Shown here one piece after another: positions 28,589 to 37,261 of a DNA stretch of 64,000 nucleotides. Source of the stretch: Nannocystis pusilla (GTDB taxonomy: Bacteria; Myxococcota_A; Polyangia; Nannocystales; Nannocystaceae); contig NZ_JAPNKE010000002.1 in NCBI RefSeq assembly GCF_026626665.1, positions 7,789,168-7,853,167 on the forward strand, given 5' to 3'. Under the pieces are notes generated by a model. That model saw only the letters and a program-made list of their open reading frames with translations, had not been told where the DNA came from and did not search any database. The translations under genes were made by a program, and so were the position numbers. Each line of letters begins with the position of its first letter. The first letter of the stretch is position 1.

Positions 28589-29782
28589 CTACCTCATGTC
28601 GGTCGCAGCTCGCTCGATCCGGGCCTCCGGCCACGGCGTCACCGACGCCGCCGGCAAGCCGAGGCGCCGGCGCAGCGCCGCCACGCAGCGCGAAGCCGCG
28701 CGACCGTCGCCGTACGGGTTCTTGCGCGGACAGACTGCCGCGTACGCGGCCGGGTCGTCGAGCCAGCGCCGCGCCGTGGTCACCAGCAGGTCGGTGTCAT
28801 AGCCGACCAGCACCGCGCAGCCGGCCGCCACGCCCTCCATGCGCTCCGTGGTCGTGCGGGTCACCAGCACCGGCTTCCCGAACTCCGGCGCCTCCTCCTG
28901 GAGCCCGCCCGAATCGGTGATCACGAACATGCAGCGCTTGAGCAGCCACACCGCCGACATGTACTCGAGCGGCTCGAGCAAGAACACGTTGCCGAGCCCG
29001 CCGAGCAGCCCGCGCGCCGCCGATTGCACCGCCGGGTTGAGGTGGACCGGATACACGAAGTCGACCCCCGGATAGGCGCGGGCCAGCGTGGCGAGGCCGG
29101 TGCACACCGCCGCGAGGCCGCCGGCGAAGCTCTCGCGGCGATGGCCGGTGACCAGCACGAACGGCCGGCCCTTGGCGAAGCGCATCAGCTCGGGCGCCGG
29201 GGCCCCCTCGAGCGGCAGGCGGCTGGAGGCCCAGCGCAGCGCGTCGACCACCGTGTTGCCGGTGACCTCGATCGACTCCGGCGCCACCCCCTCGCTGAGC
29301 AGCGCCTCGCGGGCCGCGGGCGTGGGGGCGAGGTGGAGGCTGGCGAGGCGAGCGATGAGCTGGCGGTTGGCCTCTTCGGGGAACGGCGCGGTGAGGTCGA
29401 GGGTGCGCAGGCCGGCCTCGACGTGGGCGACGGGGATCCGGCGATGAAAGGCCGCGAGGGCGCCGGCCAGGGCGGTGGTGGTGTCGCCTTGAACCACCAC
29501 CCAGTCGAACCGCAGGGCGTCGAGCACGGGATCGATCCCGTCGAGCAGGCGCGCCATCAGGCTCGACAGCGACTGCGCCGGCGTCATCGCGCTCAGCTCG
29601 ACCTCGCACTGCAGCCCGAACGTCTGCAAGATCGGCGGCACCAGCTCGCGGTGTTGCCCGGTGCAGCAAAGCGACACCTGCCAGTCGGTGTGCTGCCGCA
29701 GCGCGCGCTCCACCGGCGCCAATTTGATCACCTCGGGGCGAGTGCCAAGAACGATGAGGATCCGGGGCCCAGTGGACGGCAT
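28589..29782 (-). CDS. wecB: UDP-N-acetylglucosamine 2-epimerase
   Basis: Converts UDP-GlcNAc to UDP-ManNAc in the cytoplasm. 397 aa, the usual length. Motifs: LGTRPEVIKLAPVERAL, CCTGQHRELVPPIL, VQGDTTTALAGALAA, HVEAGLRTLDLTAPFPEE, TGHRRESF and TDSGGLQEEAPEFGKPVLV with the catalytic acidic residues. Together with the divergent wecC it makes UDP-ManNAcA. Its ATG is only 18 bases from that of wecC on the other strand. Confidence 0.95.
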   Translation of the reverse strand: MPSTGPRILIVLGTRPEVIKLAPVERALRQHTDWQVSLCCTGQHRELVPPILQTFGLQCEVELSAMTPAQSLSSLMARLLDGIDPVLDALRFDWVVVQGDTTTALAGALAAFHRRIPVAHVEAGLRTLDLTAPFPEEANRQLIARLASLHLAPTPAAREALLSEGVAPESIEVTGNTVVDALRWASSRLPLEGAPAPELMRFAKGRPFVLVTGHRRESFAGGLAAVCTGLATLARAYPGVDFVYPVHLNPAVQSAARGLLGGLGNVFLLEPLEYMSAVWLLKRCMFVITDSGGLQEEAPEFGKPVLVTRTTTERMEGVAAGCAVLVGYDTDLLVTTARRWLDDPAAYAAVCPRKNPYGDGRAASRCVAALRRRLGLPAASVTPWPEARIERAATDMR

Positions 29783-29800
29783 CGGCGCGACCCAGATAGC

Positions 29801-31087
29801 ATGCCCGAAAAGCCGGTGACCATTTCACTTAACGATCCCCAACCCGAGAGCGAGGGCGCGCTCGATCTCGATGTCTGCGTCGTCGGCCTCGGCTACGTCG
29901 GCCTACCCACCGCCGCCGTCCTCGCCACGCGCGGTCGTCGCGTCGCCGGCTTCGACCTCCGGCGCGACATCCTCGACACCATCAACGCCGGGCGGATCCA
30001 CATCGTCGAACCCGAGCTCGACGCCCTCGTGCGCGCCGCCGTCCTCGCCGGCACCCTGCGCGCCGTCGCCGAGCCCGTCCCCGCGCGCACTTTTTTGATC
30101 TGTGTACCCACACCGATCACCTCCGACCACCGGCCCGACCTCGCCGCGGTCGAGGCCGCCAGCCGCGCCCTCGTGCCGGTGTTGCGGCCCGGCAACCTCG
30201 TCGTCCTCGAATCGACCGTCCCGCCCGGCACCCTGCGCGACCTCGTCGCCCCGATCTTGCGCCAGAGCGGGCTTGTCGTCGGCAAGGATCTGTTCCTCGC
30301 CCACGCCCCCGAGCGCGTGCTGCCCGGCGCCGTCCTGCGCGAGGTCGTCGAGAACGAGCGCATCGTCGGCGGCCTCACCGACGCCTGCACCGACCGCTGC
30401 GCCGCCTTCTACGAGGGCTTCGTGCGCGCCGAGGTCCACCGCACCAGCGCCGAGGTGGCCGAGTTCACCAAGCTGGCCGAGAACGCCTACCGCGACGTGA
30501 ACGTCGCTTACGCCAACGAGCTCGCCAACGTCAGCGCCCATTTGAGCCTCGACGTCTGGGAGGTGATCCGGCTGGCCAACCGCCACCCGCGGGTCCAGAT
30601 CTTGCGCCCCGGACCCGGCGTGGGCGGGCACTGCATCGCGGTCGATCCGTGGTTCATCGCCGCCAGCGCGCCCGAGCACACGCCGCTGATCCAGGCCGCG
30701 CGCCAGGTCAACGACGGCCGCCCCGAGCGCGTCCTGGGCCAGATCCGCCGCCTCGCCGGCAAGCTGCGCGCGCCGACGATCGCCCTCCTCGGCCTGTCCT
30801 ACAAGCCAGACATCGACGACCTGCGCGAGAGCCCGGCGCTGCACATCGCCGAGGCCGTGCACCGCGAGGGGCTCGGCGACGTGCTGCTGGTCGAGCCGCA
30901 CCTCCACGGCTCGCCGATCGCCGGCTGCCCGCTGGTCTCGCTCGACGACGCGCTCGCGCGGGCCGACATCCTCGTCATCCTCGTGGCTCACCGCGACTTC
31001 CGCCGCCTGCGCTCCGCCGACCTGCTCCGCGTCATGGTCGTCGACGCGGTCGGCCTCCTGGCCGGCGCCGAACACAAGCGCGTATGA
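29801..31087 (+). CDS. wecC: UDP-N-acetyl-D-mannosamine dehydrogenase (UDP-glucose/GDP-mannose DH family)
   Basis: 428 aa. NAD site VCVVGLGYVGLPTAAVLATR, VVLESTVPPGTL, SAEVAEFTKLAENAYRDVNV, the catalytic Cys in GPGVGGHCIAVDPWF and LGLSYKPDIDDLRESPA. Oxidises UDP-ManNAc to UDP-ManNAcA; the pairing with wecB supports this substrate. ATG 29801 is preferred; a -10-like AGATAGC directly precedes it. Its stop overlaps the next start (ATGA), so translation is coupled to the heparinase-like gene. Confidence 0.92.
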   Translation: MPEKPVTISLNDPQPESEGALDLDVCVVGLGYVGLPTAAVLATRGRRVAGFDLRRDILDTINAGRIHIVEPELDALVRAAVLAGTLRAVAEPVPARTFLICVPTPITSDHRPDLAAVEAASRALVPVLRPGNLVVLESTVPPGTLRDLVAPILRQSGLVVGKDLFLAHAPERVLPGAVLREVVENERIVGGLTDACTDRCAAFYEGFVRAEVHRTSAEVAEFTKLAENAYRDVNVAYANELANVSAHLSLDVWEVIRLANRHPRVQILRPGPGVGGHCIAVDPWFIAASAPEHTPLIQAARQVNDGRPERVLGQIRRLAGKLRAPTIALLGLSYKPDIDDLRESPALHIAEAVHREGLGDVLLVEPHLHGSPIAGCPLVSLDDALARADILVILVAHRDFRRLRSADLLRVMVVDAVGLLAGAEHKRV

Positions 31088-32697
31088 CCACCTCCCGGCT
31101 CTTCCGTCACGGCCCGGGGACGCTTTTCCGCACGGCCTCGCACCTGCCTCCGCGGCAGATCGCCTACCAGCTGCGCAGGCGCCTCGGCGGCCCCGCGCGC
31201 CGGCCCAAGGCCACCAGCCTCGAGGGCGTCACCGGCCTGCTCGCTCGCATGCCCGCGCCCACGCCCGAGGGCGAGCCGGGCCCGGATGGCATCTGTCTCT
31301 TGGGACAGCCGCCACACGACCCGCTGCGCGCCGGCTGGGACCCGCCGGTCGGCCCGCTCTACCTCTACACCCTGCATTACCACGGCTGGCTGCAGCGGCT
31401 CACCCCCGCATTGGCGCTGGCGACGCTCGACCACTGGATCGCCAACCACACCGAGGGCGTCGGCTGGGAGCCGTACCCGACGGCCGTGCGCGCGCTGCAC
31501 TGGCTCGGCTGGCTCTCGGGACATATCGACGAGCTCGACGGCATGACGCGCCGACGATTGCTCGCCTCGCTCGCCGGGCAATCGCGGCACCTCGAGCGCC
31601 ACCTCGAGCACCACCTCGACGGCAATCACCTGTGGACCGACCTCGCCGCGCTGGCCGCCGGCGCGCTGGCCCTCGACGGCCCGCGCGCCCACCTGCTCGC
31701 GCCCGCGGTCGGCCGATTCGCGGCCGTCACCAGCGAGCAGCTCGCGCTCGACGGCTTCCACCGCGAGCGCACCCCCTCCTATCATTGCCTGCTCGCCGAG
31801 CAGCTCGCCGGCGTGGTCGCCCTCGGCCCCGAGCGCGCCGATCCGCGGGCCGGTCAGCAGCTGCGCGACAACCTCGCGCGCATGCTCGCCGTCCTGCCCG
31901 CCTTCACCCACCCCGACGGCGACGTCGCCCTGTTCGGCGACAGCCAGCGCGGCCTCGTCAGCCCCGCCGCGCTCGCCACCCGCTGCGGCACGAGCCTGTC
32001 CCAGGGGACAGATTACAACGCCCCCGCCTCCGGCCTGTTCCGCCGCGCCTGGGGCCCGTGGACCTTGCTGTGGAACGCCGGCGGCCTCGGCATGCCGCAG
32101 CAGGTCGGCCACATCCACGGCGACTGGCTCGGCTTCGAGCTGTCGCTCGGCGGCGAGCGGGTGGTCGTCGACGCCGGCGTCGGCACCTACGAGGTCGGCC
32201 CCGAGCGGGACTACGCCCGCAGCACCCGCGCCCACAACACCGTCACCGTCGGCCCCGGCGACCGCGATCAACATGAACTTTGGGCCAGCCACCGGATCGG
32301 CGGCCGCGCCGAGCTCGTCGACCTGTCCTTCGGGACATCCGAGGTCTCCGCCGGCGTCCGCGGCTTCCGCTCGCCGGCGGTCCACCACCGGCGGCTGAGC
32401 TGGGACGGCCGCGTCTTCCGCTGCCTCGACCGCGTCGTCCCCGACCACGGCGAACCTGTCCCTGCGACCATGCGGCTCCACCTCCCGCAGACCTGCGACC
32501 TCACGGTCGACGGCCCCGCGGTCCGCGTGCGCACCCCCGGCGGTCGGCGCTTCGTCGTGCGCGGTCCCGCCGACCTGCGCTGGCAGACCACCGCCGCCCC
32601 TGGCTGGACCGCCATGTCGAGCCCGGCGCCGCGTCACTGCCTCGCCCTGCCGACGGGACCCGCCGGCCTCGAGATCGCCTTCGAGCTCCTGCCGTGA
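31084..32697 (+). CDS. Heparinase II/III-family polysaccharide lyase
   Basis: 537 aa. An alpha/alpha toroid domain (YLYTLHYHGWLQRL, TAVRALHWLGWLSG, HLDGNHLWTDLAALAAGALA, FHRERTPSYHCLLAEQLAGV) and a C-terminal Heparinase II/III beta domain (GHIHGDWLGFELSLGGERVV, YARSTRAHNTVTVG). Relatives in wec/cap clusters trim or modify acidic polysaccharides made by the same operon. No signal peptide is evident, so its site of action is unclear. Three TGTCY palindromes lie in frame (31294, 31997, 32324), giving ICLLGQ, SLSQGTD and DLSFGTS. Confidence 0.85.
   Translation: MTTSRLFRHGPGTLFRTASHLPPRQIAYQLRRRLGGPARRPKATSLEGVTGLLARMPAPTPEGEPGPDGICLLGQPPHDPLRAGWDPPVGPLYLYTLHYHGWLQRLTPALALATLDHWIANHTEGVGWEPYPTAVRALHWLGWLSGHIDELDGMTRRRLLASLAGQSRHLERHLEHHLDGNHLWTDLAALAAGALALDGPRAHLLAPAVGRFAAVTSEQLALDGFHRERTPSYHCLLAEQLAGVVALGPERADPRAGQQLRDNLARMLAVLPAFTHPDGDVALFGDSQRGLVSPAALATRCGTSLSQGTDYNAPASGLFRRAWGPWTLLWNAGGLGMPQQVGHIHGDWLGFELSLGGERVVVDAGVGTYEVGPERDYARSTRAHNTVTVGPGDRDQHELWASHRIGGRAELVDLSFGTSEVSAGVRGFRSPAVHHRRLSWDGRVFRCLDRVVPDHGEPVPATMRLHLPQTCDLTVDGPAVRVRTPGGRRFVVRGPADLRWQTTAAPGWTAMSSPAPRHCLALPTGPAGLEIAFELLP
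31294..31307. repeat. TGTCT-N4-GGACA palindrome in coding sequence
   Basis: Loop CTTG, in frame in the heparinase-like gene, between the N-terminal segment and the toroid. Confidence 0.7.
31997..32010. repeat. TGTCC-N4-GGACA palindrome in coding sequence
   Basis: Perfect stem, loop CAGG, encoding S-L-S-Q-G-T. Confidence 0.75.
32324..32337. repeat. TGTCC-N4-GGACA palindrome in coding sequence
   Basis: Perfect stem with cUUCGg-type loop TTCG, encoding L-S-F-G-T. Confidence 0.75.
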
Positions 32698-32735
32698 GTC
32701 CGACGGCCCGCGCGCTGTGCTAGATCGGTCGTTCC

Positions 32736-33329
32736 ATGACCGCGACCCCTCGCACGCCCGACGCCGACGTCCACCCCATGTTCCTCGACCGCTGGTCGCC
32801 CCGCGCGTTCCGGCCCGAGCCGCTGACGGACGCGCAGCTCGCCAGCCTGTTCGAGGCCATGCGCTGGGCCCCGTCCAGCTACAACGAGCAGCCGTGGATG
32901 GTCGTGTACGGGCACGGCCCCGGCACCGAAGACCACAAGCGCGTGCTCGGCTGCCTCGTCTCGTTCAACCAGTCGTGGGCCCATAACGCCCCGCTGGTGA
33001 TGATCCTGTTCGGCCGCCGCCGCTTCGCCGCCTCCGGCAAGGCCAACCGCCACGCCGGCTTCGACTGCGGCAGCGCGTGGATGTCCCTCGCCCTGCAGGC
33101 CCGCGTCCTCGGCCTCTACGCCCACGCGATGGCCGGCTTCGACGAGGCCAAAACCTACACCGATCTCGGCGTCCCCGAGCCCGACTTCGAGGCGATGGCC
33201 GCGATCGCCGTCGGCGCCCCCGGCGACCCGGAGAGCCTCCCCGACAGCCTGCGCGCCCGCGAAGGCGCCAGCGCCCGCGTCCCCGCCGCCAGCTTCCTCC
33301 ACCGCGGCCGCTTCAGCTCCGCTGGATGA
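32736..33329 (+). CDS. Nitroreductase-family flavoprotein
   Basis: 197 aa. FMN-binding pattern FLDRWSPRAFRPEPLTDAQL, LFEAMRWAPSSYNEQPWMVV, DCGSAWMSLALQARVLGLYA and AIAVGAPGDPESLPD. NAD(P)H-dependent reduction of nitro or quinone compounds; natural substrate unknown. ATG 32736 with a weak TAGATC box nine bases upstream. Length and motifs complete. Confidence 0.9.
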   Translation: MTATPRTPDADVHPMFLDRWSPRAFRPEPLTDAQLASLFEAMRWAPSSYNEQPWMVVYGHGPGTEDHKRVLGCLVSFNQSWAHNAPLVMILFGRRRFAASGKANRHAGFDCGSAWMSLALQARVLGLYAHAMAGFDEAKTYTDLGVPEPDFEAMAAIAVGAPGDPESLPDSLRAREGASARVPAASFLHRGRFSSAG

Positions 33330-33776
33330 CCTGACCTTCGGGACAGCTTTACATTGACCAGCTCGACGCGGGCCCCGAAGGCCCACGTAGCCGCGAGACA
33401 GCCGCCACGAAGTCGGTGGCTGTCTCTTCGGACATCTCACGCCGGGCGCCGACTCACCTGCCGTCCCTCGGCCGGTCCGCGCGAGCTGTCCCCGAGGACA
33501 TCTCAAGCATCTCCGTCCGTACTCGCTCGACCGAGCTGTCCCGAGCGCATCCGGTGAGCGGGCCCACTGGCCCCCCGGAAGAACCCTCGCCAGCCACCTG
33601 TCCCTCGAACCAGGTCCTGGCCCCGCACCTCCGCGCAGGTGGACGCAGACCTCTCCGTCGCGCCATCACCGCCGAGGCACGCTTGCGAGCGTCTCGTGCG
33701 CTTCGCCTCACCGCTGCCTGCCCGGCGCCGGCGGCGACCTTGACCCTCGCCGACGCGTGCGCATGGTGGCTTCATC
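33330..33776. other. Intergenic region with palindromes and a 9-bp hairpin
   Basis: Copies at 33332-33345 (degenerate TGACC-TTCG-GGACA), 33421-33434 (TGTCT-CTTC-GGACA) and 33487-33500 (perfect, loop CCGA). A separate stem, GAGACAGCC at 33395-33403 with GGCTGTCTC at 33418-33426, overlaps the second copy, so two alternative hairpins are possible. No gene seen. Confidence 0.7.
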
Positions 33777-34508
33777 ATGCAATGGTCATGGTCGCTTGGC
33801 CGACTGTTCGGCATCGAGACGCGGGTCCACGCCTCCTTCGTCCTCGTGCTCTTGTGGGCGGTTATGAGCAGCTATGGCGGCGGTCCGGCCGCCGTCGTCT
33901 ACGGCCTCGCCTTCCTGCTGGCGGTGTTCGCCTCGGTCGTGGCTCACGAGTTCGGCCACGCCCTGACGGCGCGCAGCTTTGGGATCTCGACCCGGCAGAT
34001 CTTGCTCCTCCCGATCGGCGGCGTCGCCCAGATCGACGGCGCGCACATGCCTCCGCGTGAGGAGTTCATGGTCGCCATCGCCGGGCCGGTCGTCAGCTTC
34101 CTCCTCTCGGGCCTGTTCTTCGCCCTCTCCGCGCTCACCGGCGACGCCAGCCCGCACTCCTTCCTGGGCGCGCTCGCGTGGGCCAACCTCGGCCTCGGCG
34201 TCTTCAACCTCCTGCCGGCCTTCCCCATGGACGGCGGCCGCGTCTTCCGCGCCCTGCTTTCCGCGCGAATGGGCCCGCTGCGCGCCACCGAGATCGCCGC
34301 CGCCGTCGGCAAGTTCGCCGCCGTCGGCCTCGGCGCCTACGCGATCGCCAGCGGTCGCACGATGATGACCGTCGTCGCCATCTTCCTCTGGTTCGCGGCC
34401 AGCGGTGAAGCGAGCCTCGCCGCTCGTCGCTACTCGCGCGGCCCCGACGACCCCGCGCTGTGGCGCAGCACCAGCGGCTTCCCGCGCAAGGGCGGCCGCG
34501 GCTACTGA
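33777..34508 (+). CDS. Site-2 protease family (M50) membrane metalloprotease
   Basis: 243 aa with five to six membrane segments. Zinc motif HEFGH in FASVVAHEFGHALTARSFGI (about residue 60) and the second ligand in FNLLPAFPMDGGRVFRALL (about residue 148). SpoIVFB-like proteases cleave membrane-anchored regulators inside the membrane. No C-terminal CBS pair. Substrate unknown; the adjacent lipoprotein gene is not evidence of one. Confidence 0.9.
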   Translation: MQWSWSLGRLFGIETRVHASFVLVLLWAVMSSYGGGPAAVVYGLAFLLAVFASVVAHEFGHALTARSFGISTRQILLLPIGGVAQIDGAHMPPREEFMVAIAGPVVSFLLSGLFFALSALTGDASPHSFLGALAWANLGLGVFNLLPAFPMDGGRVFRALLSARMGPLRATEIAAAVGKFAAVGLGAYAIASGRTMMTVVAIFLWFAASGEASLAARRYSRGPDDPALWRSTSGFPRKGGRGY

Positions 34509-34626
34509 GGCCTCGCACGTCTCACCGATCCCGCAGCGCCGCGACTCGCGGCCGGGGACCCCGAGGCCTCCGAACGTCGTCTGCGGCCCCCACGGCGCGC
34601 GCGAGGTCGGCTGATACCCTCGCCGC

Positions 34627-36075
34627 ATGCCTCAGCGCGCGCCTCTCTGCGGCCCTCCTGTTCGCCTGCGCCTGCAGCCCGAGCGGCGGCGACGGCACCG
34701 ACTCGAGCCCGATCACCGGCACCACCTCCGCCGCGACCACCGACGAGCCGACCTCGTCGACCACCTCGACCTCGTCGACCACCGGCGCAGAACCTGTCTC
34801 TTCGACCAGCTCGGGCACCGCCACCGGCACCACTGCCGAGCCGCTCACCACCACCGGCACCACCGGGGACCGTCCCGTCGCGCCCACGGTCATCCTCCCG
34901 CGCGCATCGATCCAGCCGGAGGAGCTGGCCGTCCTCGCCAACGACCAGGACCCGCAGTCCATGGCCGTCGCCGCGCACTACATGGCGGCCCGCGGCTTGC
35001 CCGCGGACAACCTCCTCGTCCTCAGCTTCGCCCCGCCCGGCGACGCGCTCGCGGCCGACGTCTTCGCCGGTCTCAAAGGACAGGTCGACGCCGCCCTCGG
35101 CCCCGACATCCAGGCCCTGGCGATCGCGTGGACCAAGCCCTACCGCGTCGAGTGTCAGTCGCTCGTCAGCGCCTTCGCGCTCGGCCACGACCCCGCCAAG
35201 TACTGCAGTCAGCCGTGCAGCGAGACCGCGCCGAGCGGCTACTACGATTCGAGCTCGCTGCGCCCCTTCACCGATCTCGGCCTGCGCCCGGCCATGCACC
35301 TCGCCGGCACCTCGCTCGAGAACGTGCAGGCGCTGATCGACCGCGGCGTCGCGGCCGACGCCACCGCGCCTGTCGGCACCGGCTGGTTCGTGCGCACCAC
35401 CGACACCGCCCGGAGCGTCCGCTGGCCCTCTTCACCGCCACGGTCGACCAGTGGAGCCCCGAGCTGCTCGCCATGGAGTACGTCGACAACGCCATGGGCA
35501 TGGGCTCGGACGCGCTCGAGGGCGAGACCGACATCCTCTTCTACTTCACCGGCCTGGCCGACGTCCCCGGGATCGCCACCAACACCTACCTGCCCGGCGC
35601 GGTCGCGGACCACCTCACCTCCTACGGCGGGCAGATCTGCGACAGCGGGCAGATGAGCGTCTGCCGCTGGCTCGAGGCCGGCGCGACCGGCAGCTACGGC
35701 ACCGCGACCGAGCCGTGCAACTACCCGCAGAAGTTCCCGGAGACCCAGGTGTTCGTGCCGCACTACTGGCGCGGCGAGACGCTGGTCGAGGCCTACTGGA
35801 AGTCGGTGAGCTGGCCCGGCGAGGGCGTGTTCGTGGGCGAGCCGCTGGCGCGCCCGTATGCCGGCGCGACCGTCGAGTTCGACCCCGACACGCTGTCGCT
35901 CCAGATCCGCACGCGACAATCCGCGCCGGGCGTCACCTACACCGTCGAATCGGCGCCGAGCGAGCAGGGGCCGTGGACCGCGTCGAGCGAATCTACCCCG
36001 CCCGCCGACGCGATCCACGAAGTCGACATCCCGGGCGCGACCGAACCCTTCTACCGGATCGTCGGGCCCGGCTGA
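34627..36075 (+). CDS. TIGR03790-type Thr-linker lipoprotein, frame disrupted
   Basis: About 480 aa. Lipoprotein signal LSAALLFACACSPSGG, then a Thr/Ser/Asp linker to about residue 85. The core LAVLANDQDPQSMAVAAHYM followed by AARGLPADNLLVL matches the start of TIGR03790 proteins (large secreted proteins of unknown function). The C-terminal domain (YTVESAPSEQGPWTASSE) resembles a fibronectin-like module. ATG 34627 follows TACCCT by six bases but needs one extra base before LSAALL; a C is also missing near 35420 (SVR, L-A-L-F-T-A-T-V-D). Both breaks are single-base. Confidence 0.65.
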   Translation: MPQRAPLCGPPVRLRLQPERRRRHRLEPDHRHHLRRDHRRADLVDHLDLVDHRRRTCLFDQLGHRHRHHCRAAHHHRHHRGPSRRAHGHPPARIDPAGGAGRPRQRPGPAVHGRRRALHGGPRLARGQPPRPQLRPARRRARGRRLRRSQRTGRRRPRPRHPGPGDRVDQALPRRVSVARQRLRARPRPRQVLQSAVQRDRAERLLRFELAAPLHRSRPAPGHAPRRHLARERAGADRPRRRGRRHRACRHRLVRAHHRHRPERPLALFTATVDQWSPELLAMEYVDNAMGMGSDALEGETDILFYFTGLADVPGIATNTYLPGAVADHLTSYGGQICDSGQMSVCRWLEAGATGSYGTATEPCNYPQKFPETQVFVPHYWRGETLVEAYWKSVSWPGEGVFVGEPLARPYAGATVEFDPDTLSLQIRTRQSAPGVTYTVESAPSEQGPWTASSESTPPADAIHEVDIPGATEPFYRIVGPG

Positions 36076-36080
36076 ACTAC

Positions 36081-36094
36081 TGACATTTGTGTCA
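36081..36094 (+). terminator. Hairpin just after stop codon
   Basis: TGACA-TTTG-TGTCA begins six bases after the TGA of the TIGR03790-like gene. Five-base perfect stem, four-base loop, no U-tract. It is a mirror-like relative of the TGTCY family (arms exchanged). Confidence 0.4.
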
Positions 36095-36203
36095 TTCGCG
36101 CCGGTGTTTCACCGCCTCGCGCGACGCTTCCGCACGCCCCCGCTGCGATCCAGGAACGTCGCCCGCGACGCTCATGAAACATCGTTATTGACAGGACTTA
36201 CTT

Positions 36204-37103
36204 ATGCAACTCGAAGAGAAGTGGCTCGTCCGTACCCCGCGCGCCGAGGGCGCGCTGCGCCAGAAGGAATGGTGGTTCTCCGACCTCCACGACCCGCACG
36301 CGCGGGTCTACATGAGTTGGTCGTTCGCGCGCGCGTTCGCGGTCGACAAGTTCCGCCTGTGGCTGTGCGACCTCGCCAGTGACGAGAGTTGGTCGGTCGA
36401 CCACAACCTCTACCTCGACCGCGCCCAGGCGCCTGGCGTGCTCGACCTGCGCCACCGCGGCGCCGTCGACCTCGAGTACCGCGGCGACGGCGACGGCCGG
36501 GCGGTGTTCCGCGCGCGCACCGCCGACCTGCGGGTCGACCTCGAGATCTGCCGCGAGGGCCTGCCGTTCACCCGCCGCGACAACTACTTCCGGTGCAGCT
36601 ACGCCCTGCTGCACCGCTTCTTCAACCGCGTCCGCGGCGAGATCGAGGCGTTCGGGCGCCGGTTCGCCGTCGACACCGCGCGGTCCTACTACGATCATTG
36701 TTTCGGCGTCGTGCCGCGGCGCGCCTCCTGGCAATGGCTCGCGGTGCAAAATGACGACATCGCGCTGGCCTCGCTGGTCAACCACGGCGCTTATGCCCAG
36801 CGCTACACCCAGGTGTACTGGCGCGGGGCGTGGCACCGGCTCGACCCCGACGTCGACTTCGATTACGACCGCGACGACCTGGCGGCGCCCTGGCGGGTCC
36901 GTTCGCGGGAGCTCGACCTGGTCGTACGGCCCCGGCGCGTCCATCGCGACCGTGTGACGATTCCCCCGCTCGTGCCCTTCCTCGTCGACCTTCAGCACAA
37001 TGAACTGTTCGTCGAGGTCGAGGGCGAAATACGGCTGGGCGGGGTCTCCGTGCCGCTTCAAGGCCTCACTGGGGTCGCCGAGGAGCACGACGGCCGCTGG
37101 TGA
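36204..37103 (+). CDS. Hypothetical protein, possibly DUF2804/lipocalin-like
   Basis: 299 aa, no signal peptide. Rich in beta-strand patterns with many Trp, Tyr and Arg: KEWWFSDLHDPHARVYMSW, then VDHNLYLDRAQAPGVLDLRH, FGRRFAVDTARSYYDHCFGV then VPRRASWQWLAVQND. The YDH...GV...WQW stretch recalls the second half of DUF2804 proteins, but the first half does not match well, so the assignment is tentative. Complete frame; stands alone. Confidence 0.5.
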   Translation: MQLEEKWLVRTPRAEGALRQKEWWFSDLHDPHARVYMSWSFARAFAVDKFRLWLCDLASDESWSVDHNLYLDRAQAPGVLDLRHRGAVDLEYRGDGDGRAVFRARTADLRVDLEICREGLPFTRRDNYFRCSYALLHRFFNRVRGEIEAFGRRFAVDTARSYYDHCFGVVPRRASWQWLAVQNDDIALASLVNHGAYAQRYTQVYWRGAWHRLDPDVDFDYDRDDLAAPWRVRSRELDLVVRPRRVHRDRVTIPPLVPFLVDLQHNELFVEVEGEIRLGGVSVPLQGLTGVAEEHDGRW

Positions 37104-37248
37104 GTGCGGGCGCAAGCGTGTCGGGACGACCCTGATGATCCGCCCGCCGCACTGTACATACATGTGCTCTCGCTGCAGTGTTCACATGACATTCAGAATG
37201 ATCACAGCAGACAACGATCAGCGCTTGTCGGCGGCGGCGGCGCCTCGG

Positions 37249-37254
37249 TACTGT
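37249..37254 (+). promoter_or_regulatory. -10 element TACTGT of the propeller-cytochrome gene
   Basis: Ends seven bases before ATG 37262, predicting a leaderless transcript. The preceding 100 bases are unusually AT-rich for this genome. Confidence 0.5.
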
Positions 37255-37261
37255 GACTGCG

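Noticed and set aside
27064..32697. Complete capsule/O-antigen cluster
   Set aside because: Only wecA, wecB, wecC and a lyase-like gene are here; no flippase, polymerase, ligase or glycosyltransferases follow.
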